A DNA stretch of 64,000 bases from Mycolicibacter minnesotensis (GTDB lineage: Bacteria > Actinomycetota > Actinomycetes > Mycobacteriales > Mycobacteriaceae). Location: NCBI RefSeq assembly GCF_010731755.1, contig NZ_AP022589.1, forward strand, positions 186,001 to 250,000, written 5' to 3'. Positions within the stretch are counted from its first letter, which is position 1. Every line of letters starts with the position of its first letter. Positions 38,129 to 47,935 of this stretch are shown here, piece by piece. The translations under genes were made by a program, and so were the position numbers. The notes below the pieces were generated by a model, which worked only from the letters and a program-made list of their open reading frames with translations, searched no databases and was not told the origin of the DNA.

Positions 38129-38413
38129 ATGTCGATTAACTACCAGTTCGGTGATGTGGATGCTCACGGTGCGTTGATTCGTGCTCAGGCGGCGTCGTTG
38201 GAGGCGGAGCACCAGGCGATCGTGCATGACGTGTTGGCTGCCGGTGATTTCTGGGGTGGCGCTGGTTCGGTGGCGTGCCAGGAGTTTGTGGCGCAGTTGG
38301 GCCGGAACTTCGCGGTGATCTACCAGCAGGCGAACTCGCATGGTCAGAAGGTGCAGTCGGCCGGCAACAACATGGCCAACACCGACGCCTCGATTGGTTC
38401 CAGCTGGGCTTAG
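38129..38413 (+). CDS. WXG100 protein of the EsxL/EsxN (Mtb9.9) subfamily
   Basis: 94 residues beginning 'SINYQFGDVDAHGALIRAQA', with 'DFWGGAGSVACQEF' as the W-x-G turn and the 'NMANTDASIGSSWA' ending. This is nearly the Mtb9.9 family sequence (EsxI/L/N/O/V). An AGAAGGAGA site precedes the ATG. It is the second partner of the Esx pair. The PE, PPE, EsxK and EsxL-like genes are one four-gene cassette on the plus strand. Confidence 0.95.
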   Translation: MSINYQFGDVDAHGALIRAQAASLEAEHQAIVHDVLAAGDFWGGAGSVACQEFVAQLGRNFAVIYQQANSHGQKVQSAGNNMANTDASIGSSWA

Positions 38414-38498
38414 GCCTGGCTGGCGACGCCCGTCGTGACAGACATTCCCTAGCACCACAACCGAATTCCTCACCCAGAGTTCCAAGGAGAGCACCACC

Positions 38499-39935
38499 GT
38501 GACCGACAAGACTGCTGACGACATACTCAAGCTGATCGCCGATGAACAGATCGACTACGTCGACGTCCGATTCTGCGATCTGCCCGGAGTAATGCAGCAC
38601 CTGTCGATTCCGGCGGCGGCCTTGGACGCGAGCGCGTTCGAGGATGGACTGGCATTCGATGGATCTTCGATCCGCGGATTCCAGTCCATCCACGAATCCG
38701 ACATGATGCTGCTCCCCGACTACTCCACCGCGCAGATCGACCCGTTCCGGGCGGCCAAGACGCTGAACCTCAACTTCTTCGTCCACGACCCCTTCACCCG
38801 CGAGCCCTACTCACGCGACCCCCGCAACATCGCCCGCAAAGCCGAGAACTACCTGGCCAGCACCGGCATCGCCGACACCGCCTACTTCGGCGCCGAAGCC
38901 GAGTTCTACATCTTCGACTCCGTCAGCTTCGACTCCCAAATCAACGGCACCTTCCACAAAGTCGACGCCGCCTCAGGCTGGTGGAACACCGGACGCACCA
39001 CCGAACCCGACGGCACCCCCAACCTCGGCTACAAAGTCCGCCCCAAAGGCGGCTACTTCCCCGTCGCCCCCAACGACCAATACGTCGACCTCCGCGACGT
39101 CATGTCCACCAACCTCACCAACGCCGGCTTCACCGTCGAACGCGGCCACCACGAAGTCGGCACCGGCGGCCAAACCGAAATCAACTACAAATTCAACACC
39201 CTGCTCCACGCCGCCGACGACCTCATGCTCTTCAAATACCTCATCAAAAACACCGCCTGGGCCCACGGCAAAACCGTCACCTTCATGCCCAAACCCCTCT
39301 TCGGCGACAACGGCTCCGGCATGCACGTCCACCAATCCCTCTGGCAAACCGGCACACCCCTGTTCTACGACGAAGCCGGCTACGCCGGCCTGTCCGACAC
39401 CGCCCGCCACTACATCGGCGGCATCCTGCACCACGCACCCTCACTACTGGCCTTCACCAACCCCACCATCAACTCCTACAAACGCCTCGTACCCGGCTAC
39501 GAAGCCCCCATCAACCTCGTCTACAGCCAACGCAACCGCTCCGCCTGCGTACGCATCCCCATCACCGGCACCAACCCCAAAGCCAAACGCCTGGAATTCC
39601 GCTGCCCCGACTCCTCCGGCAACCCCTACCTGGCCTTCTCCGCCATGCTCATGGCCGGCATCGACGGCATCAAGAACAAAATCGAACCCGCCGCCCCCGT
39701 CGACAAAGACCTCTACGAACTACCCCCCGACGAAGCCGCCCAAATCGCCCAAGCACCCACCTCACTGGCCCAAGTCATCGACAACCTCGAAGCCGACCAC
39801 GAATACCTCACCGAAGGCGGCGTCTTCACCCCCGACGTCATCGACACCTGGATCAACTACAAACGCGACAACGAAATCACCCCCATCAACCTGCGCCCCC
39901 ACCCCTACGAATTCGCCCTCTACTACGACTGCTGA
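38499..39935 (+). CDS. glnA: Glutamine synthetase, type I-beta (GlnA1-like)
   Basis: 478 residues, exactly the length of M. tuberculosis GlnA1, with '[19 protein letters not shown]', the catalytic '[13 protein letters not shown]' and '[18 protein letters not shown]', '[13 protein letters not shown]', and '[11 protein letters not shown]' carrying the adenylylation tyrosine used by GlnE. It makes glutamine from glutamate and ammonia with ATP. From about codon 105 to the end nearly all Lys and Gln codons are AAA and CAA, whereas the first part and the neighbours use AAG and CAG. glnA1 of M. tuberculosis lies elsewhere (Rv2220), so this is either a second copy or a relocated gene. Confidence 0.93.
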   Translation: MTDKTADDILKLIADEQIDYVDVRFCDLPGVMQHLSIPAAALDASAFEDGLAFDGSSIRGFQSIHESDMMLLPDYSTAQIDPFRAAKTLNLNFFVHDPFTREPYSRDPRNIARKAENYLASTGIADTAYFGAEAEFYIFDSVSFDSQINGTFHKVDAASGWWNTGRTTEPDGTPNLGYKVRPKGGYFPVAPNDQYVDLRDVMSTNLTNAGFTVERGHHEVGTGGQTEINYKFNTLLHAADDLMLFKYLIKNTAWAHGKTVTFMPKPLFGDNGSGMHVHQSLWQTGTPLFYDEAGYAGLSDTARHYIGGILHHAPSLLAFTNPTINSYKRLVPGYEAPINLVYSQRNRSACVRIPITGTNPKAKRLEFRCPDSSGNPYLAFSAMLMAGIDGIKNKIEPAAPVDKDLYELPPDEAAQIAQAPTSLAQVIDNLEADHEYLTEGGVFTPDVIDTWINYKRDNEITPINLRPHPYEFALYYDC

Positions 39936-39957
39936 GGCCGGGCGCTGAGTAGGGCAC

Positions 39958-40443
39958 TCACGGAAGAGACTGGGCGCCCTGCTCCGCCTTCTCCTTGAGT
40001 CGTTCCAGGGTGAGCCGGATGTGATCGGCATTCGCGCCGTTGCGATCGGAGACGCCGCTGATCAGCCGACTGATCCCGATAATCCAGCGGGGCCGGTGAT
40101 CCCAGGTGCTCTCGGTGACCTGGCAGCCGCCGTCGACAGGGGCGATGTCGTAGGCCCAGCGGGCCACCGGGATGACCGACGATCGCACGTCGAAGGCGAA
40201 CCGCCGACCGGGCTCGGCGGCAACGACGGTGCAGGTGGTATTCCAGCTGTGTGAGCCGTTGCGGTTGGCGCCGCTGAACTTCGCTCCGGGGGTCGCCGAG
40301 TCGCCCTTGCGCCACTGCATGGCAACGGTCTCCTCGGCGCAGTCCGCCAGCGAGGTCAGGTCGGTGATCAGCGCGTAGACCGCCTCGGGGGCGGCCTGAA
40401 TGTGCATGGTGCCGGTTGCTGAGGGTGGGGAGGTCTCACTCAT
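39958..40443 (-). CDS. SRPBCC/polyketide-cyclase-fold protein
   Basis: 161 residues of the helix-grip fold: 'MHIQAAPEAVYALITDLTSLADCAEET' at the start, central strands, and a long C-terminal helix 'HIRLTLERLKEKAEQGAQ'. Such proteins bind lipids or aromatic ligands. The ligand is unknown. It converges on glnA across 22 bp. It is one of three SRPBCC proteins in the window. Confidence 0.78.
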   Translation of the reverse strand: MSETSPPSATGTMHIQAAPEAVYALITDLTSLADCAEETVAMQWRKGDSATPGAKFSGANRNGSHSWNTTCTVVAAEPGRRFAFDVRSSVIPVARWAYDIAPVDGGCQVTESTWDHRPRWIIGISRLISGVSDRNGANADHIRLTLERLKEKAEQGAQSLP

Positions 40444-40473
40444 TCGGCGATCATAACGACGCCGTACCGCTGT

Positions 40474-41496
40474 TTAAGGCGCCAGCGCAGCAATGATGTC
40501 GGCAGCTGAAGCCGCACGGGCACTTCGGTACCCGGTCCCCGCCCACAGGTTGGTCCCGTGCGGATCGTCGTGGGTCACCGCTGCCGCGCGGATCGGCGCG
40601 GTCATGTGATTGATCTCGGGGTATCCCACCGGTGCCACGTCCTCGAATGCCCTGGTGAAATCGTTTTCCAGGCCTCGTGCGTAGCGTCCGGAGAAGGCAC
40701 ACGTGACGGTGGTGTTGACGAATTCCGGATTAGTCAACGCAGCTCGATGCGTCGGATTGGTCCCCGCTTCGTGAGCCAGGAGCAGGGCGGTGCCCACCTG
40801 AGCGGCAACCGCACCGTTGCGCAGCACCCCGGCTACCTGTGCCGCGGTGCTGAGTCCGCCGGTCGCCACCAAGGGCACATCAGGATGAGCCCGGCCGATC
40901 TCAGCCAGCAGGTGTTCCAGGGAATCGGTGCCCGGCCGCACGTCCGGCGCAAAAGTGCCCCGGTGCCCGCCGGCGCCGGGACCCTGCACCACCAGCGCCT
41001 CGGCTCCGTGTCCCAGGGCAACACCGGCTTCGTAGGCCGAGGTCACCGTGACCATGGTCAGGATGCGCATCTCCCGCAGCCACTCCAAGTCGTCGGGCGG
41101 CGGTGTCCCGAAGGTGAACGACACTACCGTGGGCCGCAGGTGGGCAACCACGTCGAGTTTCTCGGGCCAGCAGTCGTCGTCGCCAAAGCGCGGCTCCCCC
41201 AGTTCCACCCCGTAGTGTTCGGCCAGCGGATCCAGCAGGTCAGCGTAATCGTCGAGAAGCACCACGTCGGCGTAACTGGGCTGGGGCACAAACAGATTGA
41301 CCCCGATCGGTCCGGTGGTGAGTGCGCGCGCGGAGGTGATGTCGTCAGCTAGCTGCTGCGCTGTGCGGTAGCCGCCTGCCACGAATCCCAGTCCACCCGC
41401 CTCCGATACCGCAGCTGCCAGCGCCGGCGTGCTGGGCCCGCCTGCCATCGGCGCGCCGACCAGTGGGACTGCGAGTTCGGAGAAGCGGAACGCCAT
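40474..41496 (-). CDS. Nitronate monooxygenase family FMN protein
   Basis: 340 residues of a TIM barrel: 'VPLVGAPMAGGPSTPALAAAV' at the start, 'FGTPPPDDLEWL', the FMN phosphate loop 'VATGGLSTAAQVAGVL', and 'QGPGAGGHRGTF' with the catalytic His. It oxidises alkyl nitronates such as propionate-3-nitronate. It corresponds to Rv2781c. It starts 5 bp after pepR ends on the same strand. The M. tuberculosis neighbours ald and its Lrp regulator are not seen here. Confidence 0.88.
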   Translation of the reverse strand: MAFRFSELAVPLVGAPMAGGPSTPALAAAVSEAGGLGFVAGGYRTAQQLADDITSARALTTGPIGVNLFVPQPSYADVVLLDDYADLLDPLAEHYGVELGEPRFGDDDCWPEKLDVVAHLRPTVVSFTFGTPPPDDLEWLREMRILTMVTVTSAYEAGVALGHGAEALVVQGPGAGGHRGTFAPDVRPGTDSLEHLLAEIGRAHPDVPLVATGGLSTAAQVAGVLRNGAVAAQVGTALLLAHEAGTNPTHRAALTNPEFVNTTVTCAFSGRYARGLENDFTRAFEDVAPVGYPEINHMTAPIRAAAVTHDDPHGTNLWAGTGYRSARAASAADIIAALAP

Positions 41497-41500
41497 TGCC

Positions 41501-42823
41501 CTAGCCTGCCATCGACCGCAGCCGACGCGGCAGCGCCCCTTTCGAGCGGTAAGGACCCAAGACGGCGACTCCGTATGGCTGGCTCAGCAGCCGCCGCGCA
41601 ACGGCATTGACCTCGTCGACGGTGACTGCGGACAGCTCCCGCAGCGTGCGCGCGATGGGCCGCTGACGCCCGTAGTTCAGTTCACTGCGGCCCAAACGAT
41701 TCATCCGCGAACCGGAATCCTCCAAGCCCAATACCAGTCCGCCGCGCAGCGACCCCTTCGCGATCCGACACTCGTCGGCAGTGATGCCGTCGCGCGCCAC
41801 GGATTGGAGTACCTCGGCGGTCACGGCCGCGACTTCGGCGAATCGGTCAGGTTGGCACGCGGTATAGACCGACAGTGCTCCTGCATCGGCAAACGTGTCC
41901 ACCGACGAGTAAATCGAGTAGGCCAGCCCGCGGGTCTCCCGGACCTGTTGGAACAGCCGGGAACTGAGTCCACCGCCCAGAGCGGTGTTGAGCACCGCCA
42001 GCGCCTGGCGGTGCTGCCAACTGCGTCCGGGAGCGCGTACCCCCAGAGACATATGGGTCTGGTCGGCATCGCGGTTGACCAGGGTAAGGCCGGGAACACC
42101 CGGTACTCGCGCGGCACCGCGCCGCGGAGCGGCAGGCTCTCGACCTCGAACCAGGCGATGCCCGAAGTGTTCTCGCACCAACGCCACGACGGTGCTGTGG
42201 TCGATATTGCCCGCGACGGCCACCACCATGCGCTCGGGTGTGTATCGGCGCTGGTGAAATGACCGCAACTGTGCGCGAGTCATCGATGAGACCGATTCGA
42301 CGTTCCCGATCACTGGGCGTCCGATCGGGTGGTCGCCGAACAGCGTCGACAAGAACACATCGCCCAGCGCGTCCTCGGGATCGTCGTCGCGCATGGCGAG
42401 TTCTTCGAGAACGACGTCACGCTCAAGATCGACATCGGCGGCCGCGCAAGAGCCATTGAGGACGACGTCACTCACCAACGCGACGGCCAGCTCGAGATCG
42501 GTGTCGAGCACGTGGGCGTAGTAGCAGGTGTGCTCTTTGCCGGTGAAGGCATTGAGCTCACCCCCGACGGCGTCCATCGCCTGGGCGATGCCGGCCGCTG
42601 TGCGGCTCGGGGTGGCCTTGAACAACAGGTGCTCAAGGAAGTGCGCCGCCCCGGCCACCGTGGCGCCCTCGTCACGCGATCCGACTCCGACCCAGACGCC
42701 CACCGACGCCGAACGAACCGCAGGGAGGTACTCGGTGACCACCCGCAGTCCGCCCGGCAGGGTGGTGCGTCTCAGTGTGGCGCGCGTGGGCGCCGGCGTG
42801 TCAGCTCTGGGCGGGCGCGGCAT
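41501..42823 (-). CDS. pepR: M16-family zinc protease
   Basis: 440 residues. It has the inverted zinc motif H-x2-E-H in '[13 protein letters not shown]' near residue 60, the distal Glu in '[13 protein letters not shown]', and the second-domain '[20 protein letters not shown]' R/Y pair. It is a peptidase of the pitrilysin/mitochondrial-processing type, corresponding to Rv2782c. Its start overlaps the 3' end of gpsI by 23 bp, so the two are translationally coupled. Confidence 0.93.
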   Translation of the reverse strand: MPRPPRADTPAPTRATLRRTTLPGGLRVVTEYLPAVRSASVGVWVGVGSRDEGATVAGAAHFLEHLLFKATPSRTAAGIAQAMDAVGGELNAFTGKEHTCYYAHVLDTDLELAVALVSDVVLNGSCAAADVDLERDVVLEELAMRDDDPEDALGDVFLSTLFGDHPIGRPVIGNVESVSSMTRAQLRSFHQRRYTPERMVVAVAGNIDHSTVVALVREHFGHRLVRGREPAAPRRGAARVPGVPGLTLVNRDADQTHMSLGVRAPGRSWQHRQALAVLNTALGGGLSSRLFQQVRETRGLAYSIYSSVDTFADAGALSVYTACQPDRFAEVAAVTAEVLQSVARDGITADECRIAKGSLRGGLVLGLEDSGSRMNRLGRSELNYGRQRPIARTLRELSAVTVDEVNAVARRLLSQPYGVAVLGPYRSKGALPRRLRSMAG

Positions 42824-45059
42824 CGGCAGGCTCAGCGGAACCCGCTTCTTGGGTCGCGTCCGCTGCGTCGTCCACTGGCACCAGCGAGATCTTGCCGCGG
42901 TTGTCGATGTCAGCGATCTCCACGCGCAGCTTGTCGCCCACCTTCACCACGTCTTCGACCTTGGACACCCGCTTGCCCTTACCGAGCTTGGAGATGTGCA
43001 CCAGCCCATCCCGGCCCGGCAGCAGCGACACGAAGGCGCCGAAGTCGGTGGTCTTGACCACCGTGCCCAGGAACCGCTCGCCGATCTTCGGCAGCTGCGG
43101 GTTGGCGATCGCGTTGATCATGTCGATCGCCGCCTGCGCAGAGGGGCCGTCGGTGGCGCCGACGAACACGGTGCCGTCGTCCTCGATCGAGATCGAGGCA
43201 CCGGTCTGCTCGGTGATCGAGTTGATCATCTTGCCCTTGGGCCCGATCACCTCGCCGATCTTGTCTACCGGCACCTTGATGGCGGTGACGCGCGGCGCGT
43301 ACGGGCTCATCTCGTCGGGGGCGTCGATGGCCTCGGCCATCACCTCGAGGATGGTCAGACGCGCGTCCTTGGCCTGAGCCAGCGCCCCCGCCAGAACCGA
43401 GGACGGGATTCCGTCGAGCTTGGTGTCCAGCTGCAGGGCGGTGACGAAGTCCTTGGTGCCGGCGACCTTGAAGTCCATGTCACCGAACGCGTCCTCGGCA
43501 CCCAGGATGTCGGTGAGCGCGACGAACCGGCGCTCGGTCTTGCCGTCGACCTCGACGTCATCGGAGACCAGACCCATTGCGATACCGGCGACCGGAGCCT
43601 TCAGCGGCACACCGGCGTTGAGCAATGCCAGCGTGGAGGCGCAGACCGACCCCATGGAGGTCGATCCGTTGGAGCTCAACGCTTCCGAGACCTGACGGAT
43701 GGCGTAGGGGAACTCCTCGACGCTCGGCAGCACCGGAACCAGGGCTCGCTCGGCCAGGGCGCCGTGCCCGATTTCGCGACGCTTGGGCGAACCGACCCGG
43801 CCGGTCTCACCGGTCGAGTACGGCGGGAAGTTGTAGTGGTGCATGTAGCGCTTGGACTTCTCCGGTCCCAGCGAGTCGATCTGCTGCGCCATCTTCACCA
43901 TGTCCAGCGTGGTCACACCCATGATCTGGGTCTCACCGCGCTCGAACAGTGCGCTGCCGTGCGCCCGCGGCACGATCGCTACCTCAGCCGACAATGCCCG
44001 GATGTCGGTGATACCGCGACCGTCGATGCGGAAGTGGTCGGTCAGGATGCGCTGGCGTACCAGCTTCTTGGTCAGGCTGCGGTAGGCGGCACTGATTTCC
44101 TTCTCGCGGCCCTCGTAGGTCTGCGCAAGACGCTGGACGACCTCGGCCTTGATCTCCTCGGTGCGCTCGTCACGCTCGGCCTTGCCCGCGATGGTCAGTG
44201 CCTTCGCCAGCTCGTCGGTCGCGACCGAGGCCACCGAGTAGTAGACGTCCTCACCGTAGGGCGGGAACAGCGGGTAGTCGGCGGTCGGGCGGGCAGCAGC
44301 GTCGGCCAGCTCCTGCTGGGCCTTGCACAGCGCCGCGATGAACGGCTTGGCAGCCTCCAGGCCCTCGGCCACCACCGTCTCGGTCGGCGCCTGGGCGCCG
44401 GCTTGGATCAGCTCGATGACGTTCTCGGTGGCCTCAGCCTCAACCATCATGATCGCGACGTCACCGTCTTCGAGGGTGCGCCCCGCCAGCACCATGTCGA
44501 AGGCCGCGCCCTTCAGCTGCTCGACGGTGGGGAACGCCACCCAGGTGCCGTCGATCAGCGCCACCCGCGCGGCACCGACCGGGCCGGAGAACGGCAGGCC
44601 GGCGAGCTGGGTGGAGGCCGACGCGGCGTTGATCGCCACCACGTCGTACAGGTCGTTCGGGTTCAGGCTCAGCACGGTCACCACGACCTGCACCTCGTTG
44701 CGCAGGCCGTCGACGAACGACGGGCGCAGCGGGCGGTCGGTCAGACGGCAGGTCAGGATCGCGTCGGTGGACGGCCGGCCCTCACGACGGAAGAACGAGC
44801 CGGGGATACGACCGGCCGCGTACATGCGCTCTTCGACATCGACAGTGAGCGGGAAGAAGTCGAAGTGGTCCTTGGGGGCCTTGCTGGCGGTGGTCGCCGA
44901 CAACAACATGGTTTCGTCGTCGAGGTAGGCGACGACACTGCCGGCGGCTTGTTGAGCCAGCCGGCCGGTCTCGAAGCGGATGGTGCGCGTGCCGAAGCTG
45001 CCGTTGTCGATGACAGCGGTGGCTTCGAATACGCCTTCTTCAATTTCAATTGCAGACAT
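42801..45059 (-). CDS. gpsI: Polyribonucleotide nucleotidyltransferase (PNPase / GpsI)
   Basis: 752 residues, the same as Rv2783c. Two RNase PH domains carry '[25 protein letters not shown]' and '[19 protein letters not shown]' with the phosphate-site residues, plus '[15 protein letters not shown]'. They are followed by a KH domain ('[20 protein letters not shown]') and a C-terminal S1 domain ('[27 protein letters not shown]' region). It degrades RNA phosphorolytically. An Ala/Glu-rich tail ends the protein. Confidence 0.97.
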   Translation of the reverse strand: MSAIEIEEGVFEATAVIDNGSFGTRTIRFETGRLAQQAAGSVVAYLDDETMLLSATTASKAPKDHFDFFPLTVDVEERMYAAGRIPGSFFRREGRPSTDAILTCRLTDRPLRPSFVDGLRNEVQVVVTVLSLNPNDLYDVVAINAASASTQLAGLPFSGPVGAARVALIDGTWVAFPTVEQLKGAAFDMVLAGRTLEDGDVAIMMVEAEATENVIELIQAGAQAPTETVVAEGLEAAKPFIAALCKAQQELADAAARPTADYPLFPPYGEDVYYSVASVATDELAKALTIAGKAERDERTEEIKAEVVQRLAQTYEGREKEISAAYRSLTKKLVRQRILTDHFRIDGRGITDIRALSAEVAIVPRAHGSALFERGETQIMGVTTLDMVKMAQQIDSLGPEKSKRYMHHYNFPPYSTGETGRVGSPKRREIGHGALAERALVPVLPSVEEFPYAIRQVSEALSSNGSTSMGSVCASTLALLNAGVPLKAPVAGIAMGLVSDDVEVDGKTERRFVALTDILGAEDAFGDMDFKVAGTKDFVTALQLDTKLDGIPSSVLAGALAQAKDARLTILEVMAEAIDAPDEMSPYAPRVTAIKVPVDKIGEVIGPKGKMINSITEQTGASISIEDDGTVFVGATDGPSAQAAIDMINAIANPQLPKIGERFLGTVVKTTDFGAFVSLLPGRDGLVHISKLGKGKRVSKVEDVVKVGDKLRVEIADIDNRGKISLVPVDDAADATQEAGSAEPADAAPAQS

Positions 45060-45370
45060 AAAAAGCCGTATGGCCTTTCCTGGTTCATTCAGCTGTTTTG
45101 CAACGTCAGACGTGCGTCAGCGAAGGACCTGGATGCGGCTACGGTCGTCGATCGAAGCGGCCGGATCTTTTTGAAACGTGCTTTCAGACCCGGCTGCCAC
45201 TACCGAAGACCGCCCGACTCGAGGTCTGGCTGATCGCAGACGAACGTGTCTCGTCGTGACGTGCCGGAGTGGCCCACGCGGCTGCACGGGCCACACCGAC
45301 GTCCGGACCTGGTAGGCCCGGAACGGTTTCACTCTAACAGGCAGCGACTGCTGCCGACCCTGATTCGTCG
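45060..45370 (-). other. Intergenic stretch between gpsI and rpsO
   Basis: About 310 bp. It holds the rpsO terminator (45340-45355) and the gpsI leader with an AGGAAAGG site before the ATG. M. tuberculosis has lppU here, and no such gene is seen. Nothing else is supported. Confidence 0.6.
45340..45355 (-). terminator. Hairpin terminator after rpsO
   Basis: GGCAGC (45340-45345) and GCTGCC (45350-45355) form a perfect 6-bp stem with a 4-nt loop. It lies 15 bp past the rpsO stop and is followed on the minus strand by TGTTAGAGT. A short, weakly T-tailed hairpin like this is usual in mycobacteria. Confidence 0.55.
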
Positions 45371-45640
45371 TCAGCGACGCAGGCCGAGGCGCTCGATCAG
45401 CGAGCGGTAACGCGCCACATCGGTCGCGGTCAGGTACTTGAGCAGACGACGGCGCCGACCGACCAGCAGCAGCAGTCCGCGCCGCGAGTGGTGGTCGTGC
45501 TTGTGCTGCTTGAGGTGCTCGGTGAGGTCGACGATCCGCTTGGTCAGCATCGCTACCTGAGCCTCAGGCGATCCGGTGTCGGTCTCGTGCAGGCCGTAGC
45601 TGGCCAGGATCTCTTTTTTCTGCTCGACGGTCAGCGCCAC
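45371..45640 (-). CDS. rpsO: 30S ribosomal protein S15
   Basis: 89 residues, the full length for S15: '[48 protein letters not shown]' region and the C-terminal '[12 protein letters not shown]'. It binds the central domain of 16S rRNA. It corresponds to Rv2785c, between ribF and gpsI. S15 mRNA is commonly autoregulated through its leader, but no such structure was recognised by eye. Confidence 0.98.
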   Translation of the reverse strand: MALTVEQKKEILASYGLHETDTGSPEAQVAMLTKRIVDLTEHLKQHKHDHHSRRGLLLLVGRRRRLLKYLTATDVARYRSLIERLGLRR

Positions 45641-45757
45641 AACAAATCTCCATCAATCGGTACCGCGAATATCAACCTCAGTGGCCACCGCGGACTGCAG
45701 CGCACCGAGGCGCAACTCTAGCAGCGCAGCTGGCGGTCGTCCCAATCGCGCGGGCGA

Positions 45758-46735
45758 TCACTCACCGGGGAGCAGGCCGCGCGTCTTCTCGACGTCGGTG
45801 TTCATCACCGCGACCAGGTCGGCCACCGAGTCGAACTTCTCCTGCCCCCGGATGCGGCTGACGAAGTCGACAGCGACTCGCTGTCCGTACAGATCGGCCG
45901 TTTCGTCGATCACGAACGCCTCGACGGTCCGCGCGCGCCCGGAGAAGGTCGGATTGGTGCCCACCGACACCGCGGCCCGACAACGCTGACCTGCAACGAC
46001 AGTGCCGGGAACTTGGCCGTGCCCGAGCACGGTGAACCAGGCGGCGTACACCCCATCGGCCGGAATCGCCGCAAATGCTGACGGCGCGACATTGGCGGTC
46101 GGGAAGCCCAGCCCTCGTCCACGGCCGTCGCCGCGCACCACCAGCCCTTCGACCCGGTGAGGCCGCCCCAGCGCCTCGGCCGCCGCGGACACATCGCCGG
46201 CGTCCACGCAAGACCGGATATAGGTCGAGGAGAAGGTGACCGACTGCACGGCATCGGCGCGCTCGGCCACCAACGAGACCGATTCGACCCCGAAGCCGAA
46301 CTGCTCCCCGGCCCGACGCAGCGTCTCGACATTGCCGGCTGCTTTACGCCCGAAGGTGAAGTTCTCGCCCACGACCACTTCCACCACGTGCAGGTGCTCG
46401 ACCAGCAGCTGGTGGATGTAGCGGTCGGGTGTGAGCTTCATGAAGTCGGGCGTGAAGGGAATCACCAAGAACACGTCGATGCCGAACTGCTCCACCAGCT
46501 CGGCCCGTCGCGCCAGCGTGGTGAGCTGCGCCGGATGATTGCCGGGGTAGACGACCTCCATCGGATGCGGATCGAAGGTCATCAGCACCGTCGGCACGCC
46601 ACGCGCCTGCCCGGCCTTCACCGCATGGGTGATCAACTCCGCATGCCCTCGATGCACACCATCGAAAACGCCGATGGTGAGCACGCACCTGCCCCAGTCT
46701 GTGGGGATCTCATCCTGCCCCCGCCACCGCTGCAC
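45758..46735 (-). CDS. ribF: Bifunctional riboflavin kinase / FAD synthetase
   Basis: 325 residues. The N-terminal FMN adenylyltransferase domain carries 'VLTIGVFDGVHRGHAELI' (G-x-F-D-G-x-H-x-G-H) and 'FSSTYIRSCVDAGDVSAAAEALGRPH'. The C-terminal riboflavin kinase domain carries 'GRGRGLGFPTANVAP' and 'FVSRIRGQEKFDSVADL'. It makes FMN and FAD. It corresponds to Rv2786c. It is divergent from the sirR-like gene, with only 25 bp between starts. Confidence 0.96.
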   Translation of the reverse strand: MQRWRGQDEIPTDWGRCVLTIGVFDGVHRGHAELITHAVKAGQARGVPTVLMTFDPHPMEVVYPGNHPAQLTTLARRAELVEQFGIDVFLVIPFTPDFMKLTPDRYIHQLLVEHLHVVEVVVGENFTFGRKAAGNVETLRRAGEQFGFGVESVSLVAERADAVQSVTFSSTYIRSCVDAGDVSAAAEALGRPHRVEGLVVRGDGRGRGLGFPTANVAPSAFAAIPADGVYAAWFTVLGHGQVPGTVVAGQRCRAAVSVGTNPTFSGRARTVEAFVIDETADLYGQRVAVDFVSRIRGQEKFDSVADLVAVMNTDVEKTRGLLPGE

Positions 46736-46760
46736 GAGGACAAGCCTAAACTGTCGGGTT

Positions 46761-47459
46761 GTGAGCCCTTGGGAGCAGTCGGATGGGCTGAGTAGCGTCG
46801 CCCAGGACTATCTGAAAGTCATCTGGACCGCCCAGGAATGGTCACCCGACAGGGTCAGCACCAAAATGCTGGCGGAGAAGATCGGCGTGTCCGCAAGCAC
46901 CGCCTCGGAGTCGATCCGGAAACTGGCGGACGCGGGCCTGGTAGACCACGAGAAATACGGGGCGGTGACCCTCACCGATGAGGGGCGACGGGCAGCCCTG
47001 GCGATGGTGCGCCGACACCGTCTGATCGAGACGTTTCTGGTGCGCGAACTCGGCTACGGCTGGGACGAGGTGCACGACGAGGCCGAAGTCCTCGAGCACG
47101 CCGTCTCCGACAGAATGGTCGCGCGGATCGACGCCAAGCTCGGTTACCCGCAGCGCGACCCACACGGCGACCCGATCCCGGCGCCCGATGGTCAGGTGCC
47201 CACGCCCCCGGCCCGGCAGCTGTGGGCGTGTGCCGACGGTGAGACCGGCACTGTGGCCCGCATCTCCGACAACGACCCCGAGATGCTGCGTTACTTCGCC
47301 CAGGTGGGCATCAGCCTCGACGCACGATTGCGGGTGCTGACGCGCCGCGACTTCGCCGGAATCATCTCGGTGGCTCTGGACGCACCCGAAGGCTCCGATC
47401 GCGCTCAGGCAACCTTCGATCTGGGCAGCCCAGCCGCCCAGGCGATTTGGGTGGTCTGA
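46761..47459 (+). CDS. sirR: DtxR-family metal-dependent repressor (SirR/MntR)
   Basis: 232 residues. It has the N-terminal winged helix 'VSTKMLAEKIGVSASTASESIRKLADAGLV' (about residues 28-58), the metal-binding/dimer domain with 'HRLIETFLVRELGYGWDEVHDEAEVLEHAVSD', and a C-terminal SH3-like FeoA domain. It corresponds to Rv2788, an Mn-type DtxR relative. GTG 46761 gives the family N-terminus. A TAAACT -10-like box 8 nt before the GTG and the absence of a ribosome site suggest a leaderless or short-leader mRNA. Confidence 0.93.
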   Translation: MSPWEQSDGLSSVAQDYLKVIWTAQEWSPDRVSTKMLAEKIGVSASTASESIRKLADAGLVDHEKYGAVTLTDEGRRAALAMVRRHRLIETFLVRELGYGWDEVHDEAEVLEHAVSDRMVARIDAKLGYPQRDPHGDPIPAPDGQVPTPPARQLWACADGETGTVARISDNDPEMLRYFAQVGISLDARLRVLTRRDFAGIISVALDAPEGSDRAQATFDLGSPAAQAIWVV

Positions 47460-47465
47460 GCTCCC

Positions 47466-47897
47466 ATGGCAAAACTTGAGCTGTCCCGTGAGCTGTCATT
47501 GCCGCCGGACGAAGCCTGGACCCATGCGTCGGATCTCGCCAAGTTGGGCGATTGGCTGTCCCTGCACCAGGGGTGGCGCTGCGACATCCCGGCCGAGCTC
47601 ACCGCCGGTGCGACATTGGTCGGGGTGGCAGGCGCCAAGGGGATGCGCAATCGGGTCACCTGGACAGTCCGCAAAGTCGAACCCCCAGCTCTGCTGGAAC
47701 TGACTGGGGACGGCGTAGGCGGCACCAAGTACGCACTGACGTTGGGTATCCGTCCCGCTGAGGCAGGATCGACGTTCGTGCTGCGGATGGACCTGGGCGG
47801 GCGGCCGCTGTTCGGGCCGATCGGCACCGCTGCCGTACGTGCGGTCAAGGGCGACATCGAGCGCTCAATCAAACAATTCGAATCGCTCTACACCTGA
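47466..47897 (+). CDS. SRPBCC-fold protein
   Basis: 143 residues: 'KLELSRELSLPPDEAWTHASDLAKLGDWLSLHQGW' at the N-terminus, then a run of beta strands and the C-terminal helix 'AVKGDIERSIKQFESLY'. This is the START/helix-grip fold used to bind hydrophobic ligands. It follows the sirR-like gene by 6 bp and is probably cotranscribed with it. The ligand is unknown. Confidence 0.78.
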   Translation: MAKLELSRELSLPPDEAWTHASDLAKLGDWLSLHQGWRCDIPAELTAGATLVGVAGAKGMRNRVTWTVRKVEPPALLELTGDGVGGTKYALTLGIRPAEAGSTFVLRMDLGGRPLFGPIGTAAVRAVKGDIERSIKQFESLYT

Positions 47898-47935
47898 GAT
47901 AGCGACCGGCCGCCATGCCGGGGAACAGCCGGCAG

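Noticed and set aside
38973..39952. Overlapping ORFs inside glnA (Arg/His-rich on plus, Gly/Val-rich on minus)
   Set aside because: Both follow from the C-fixed third positions of glnA and have no domain or ribosome site.
42528..45233. 901-codon plus-strand ORF opposite gpsI
   Set aside because: It is composed of Arg/Gly/His/Leu-rich low-information sequence opposite a fully conserved PNPase gene.
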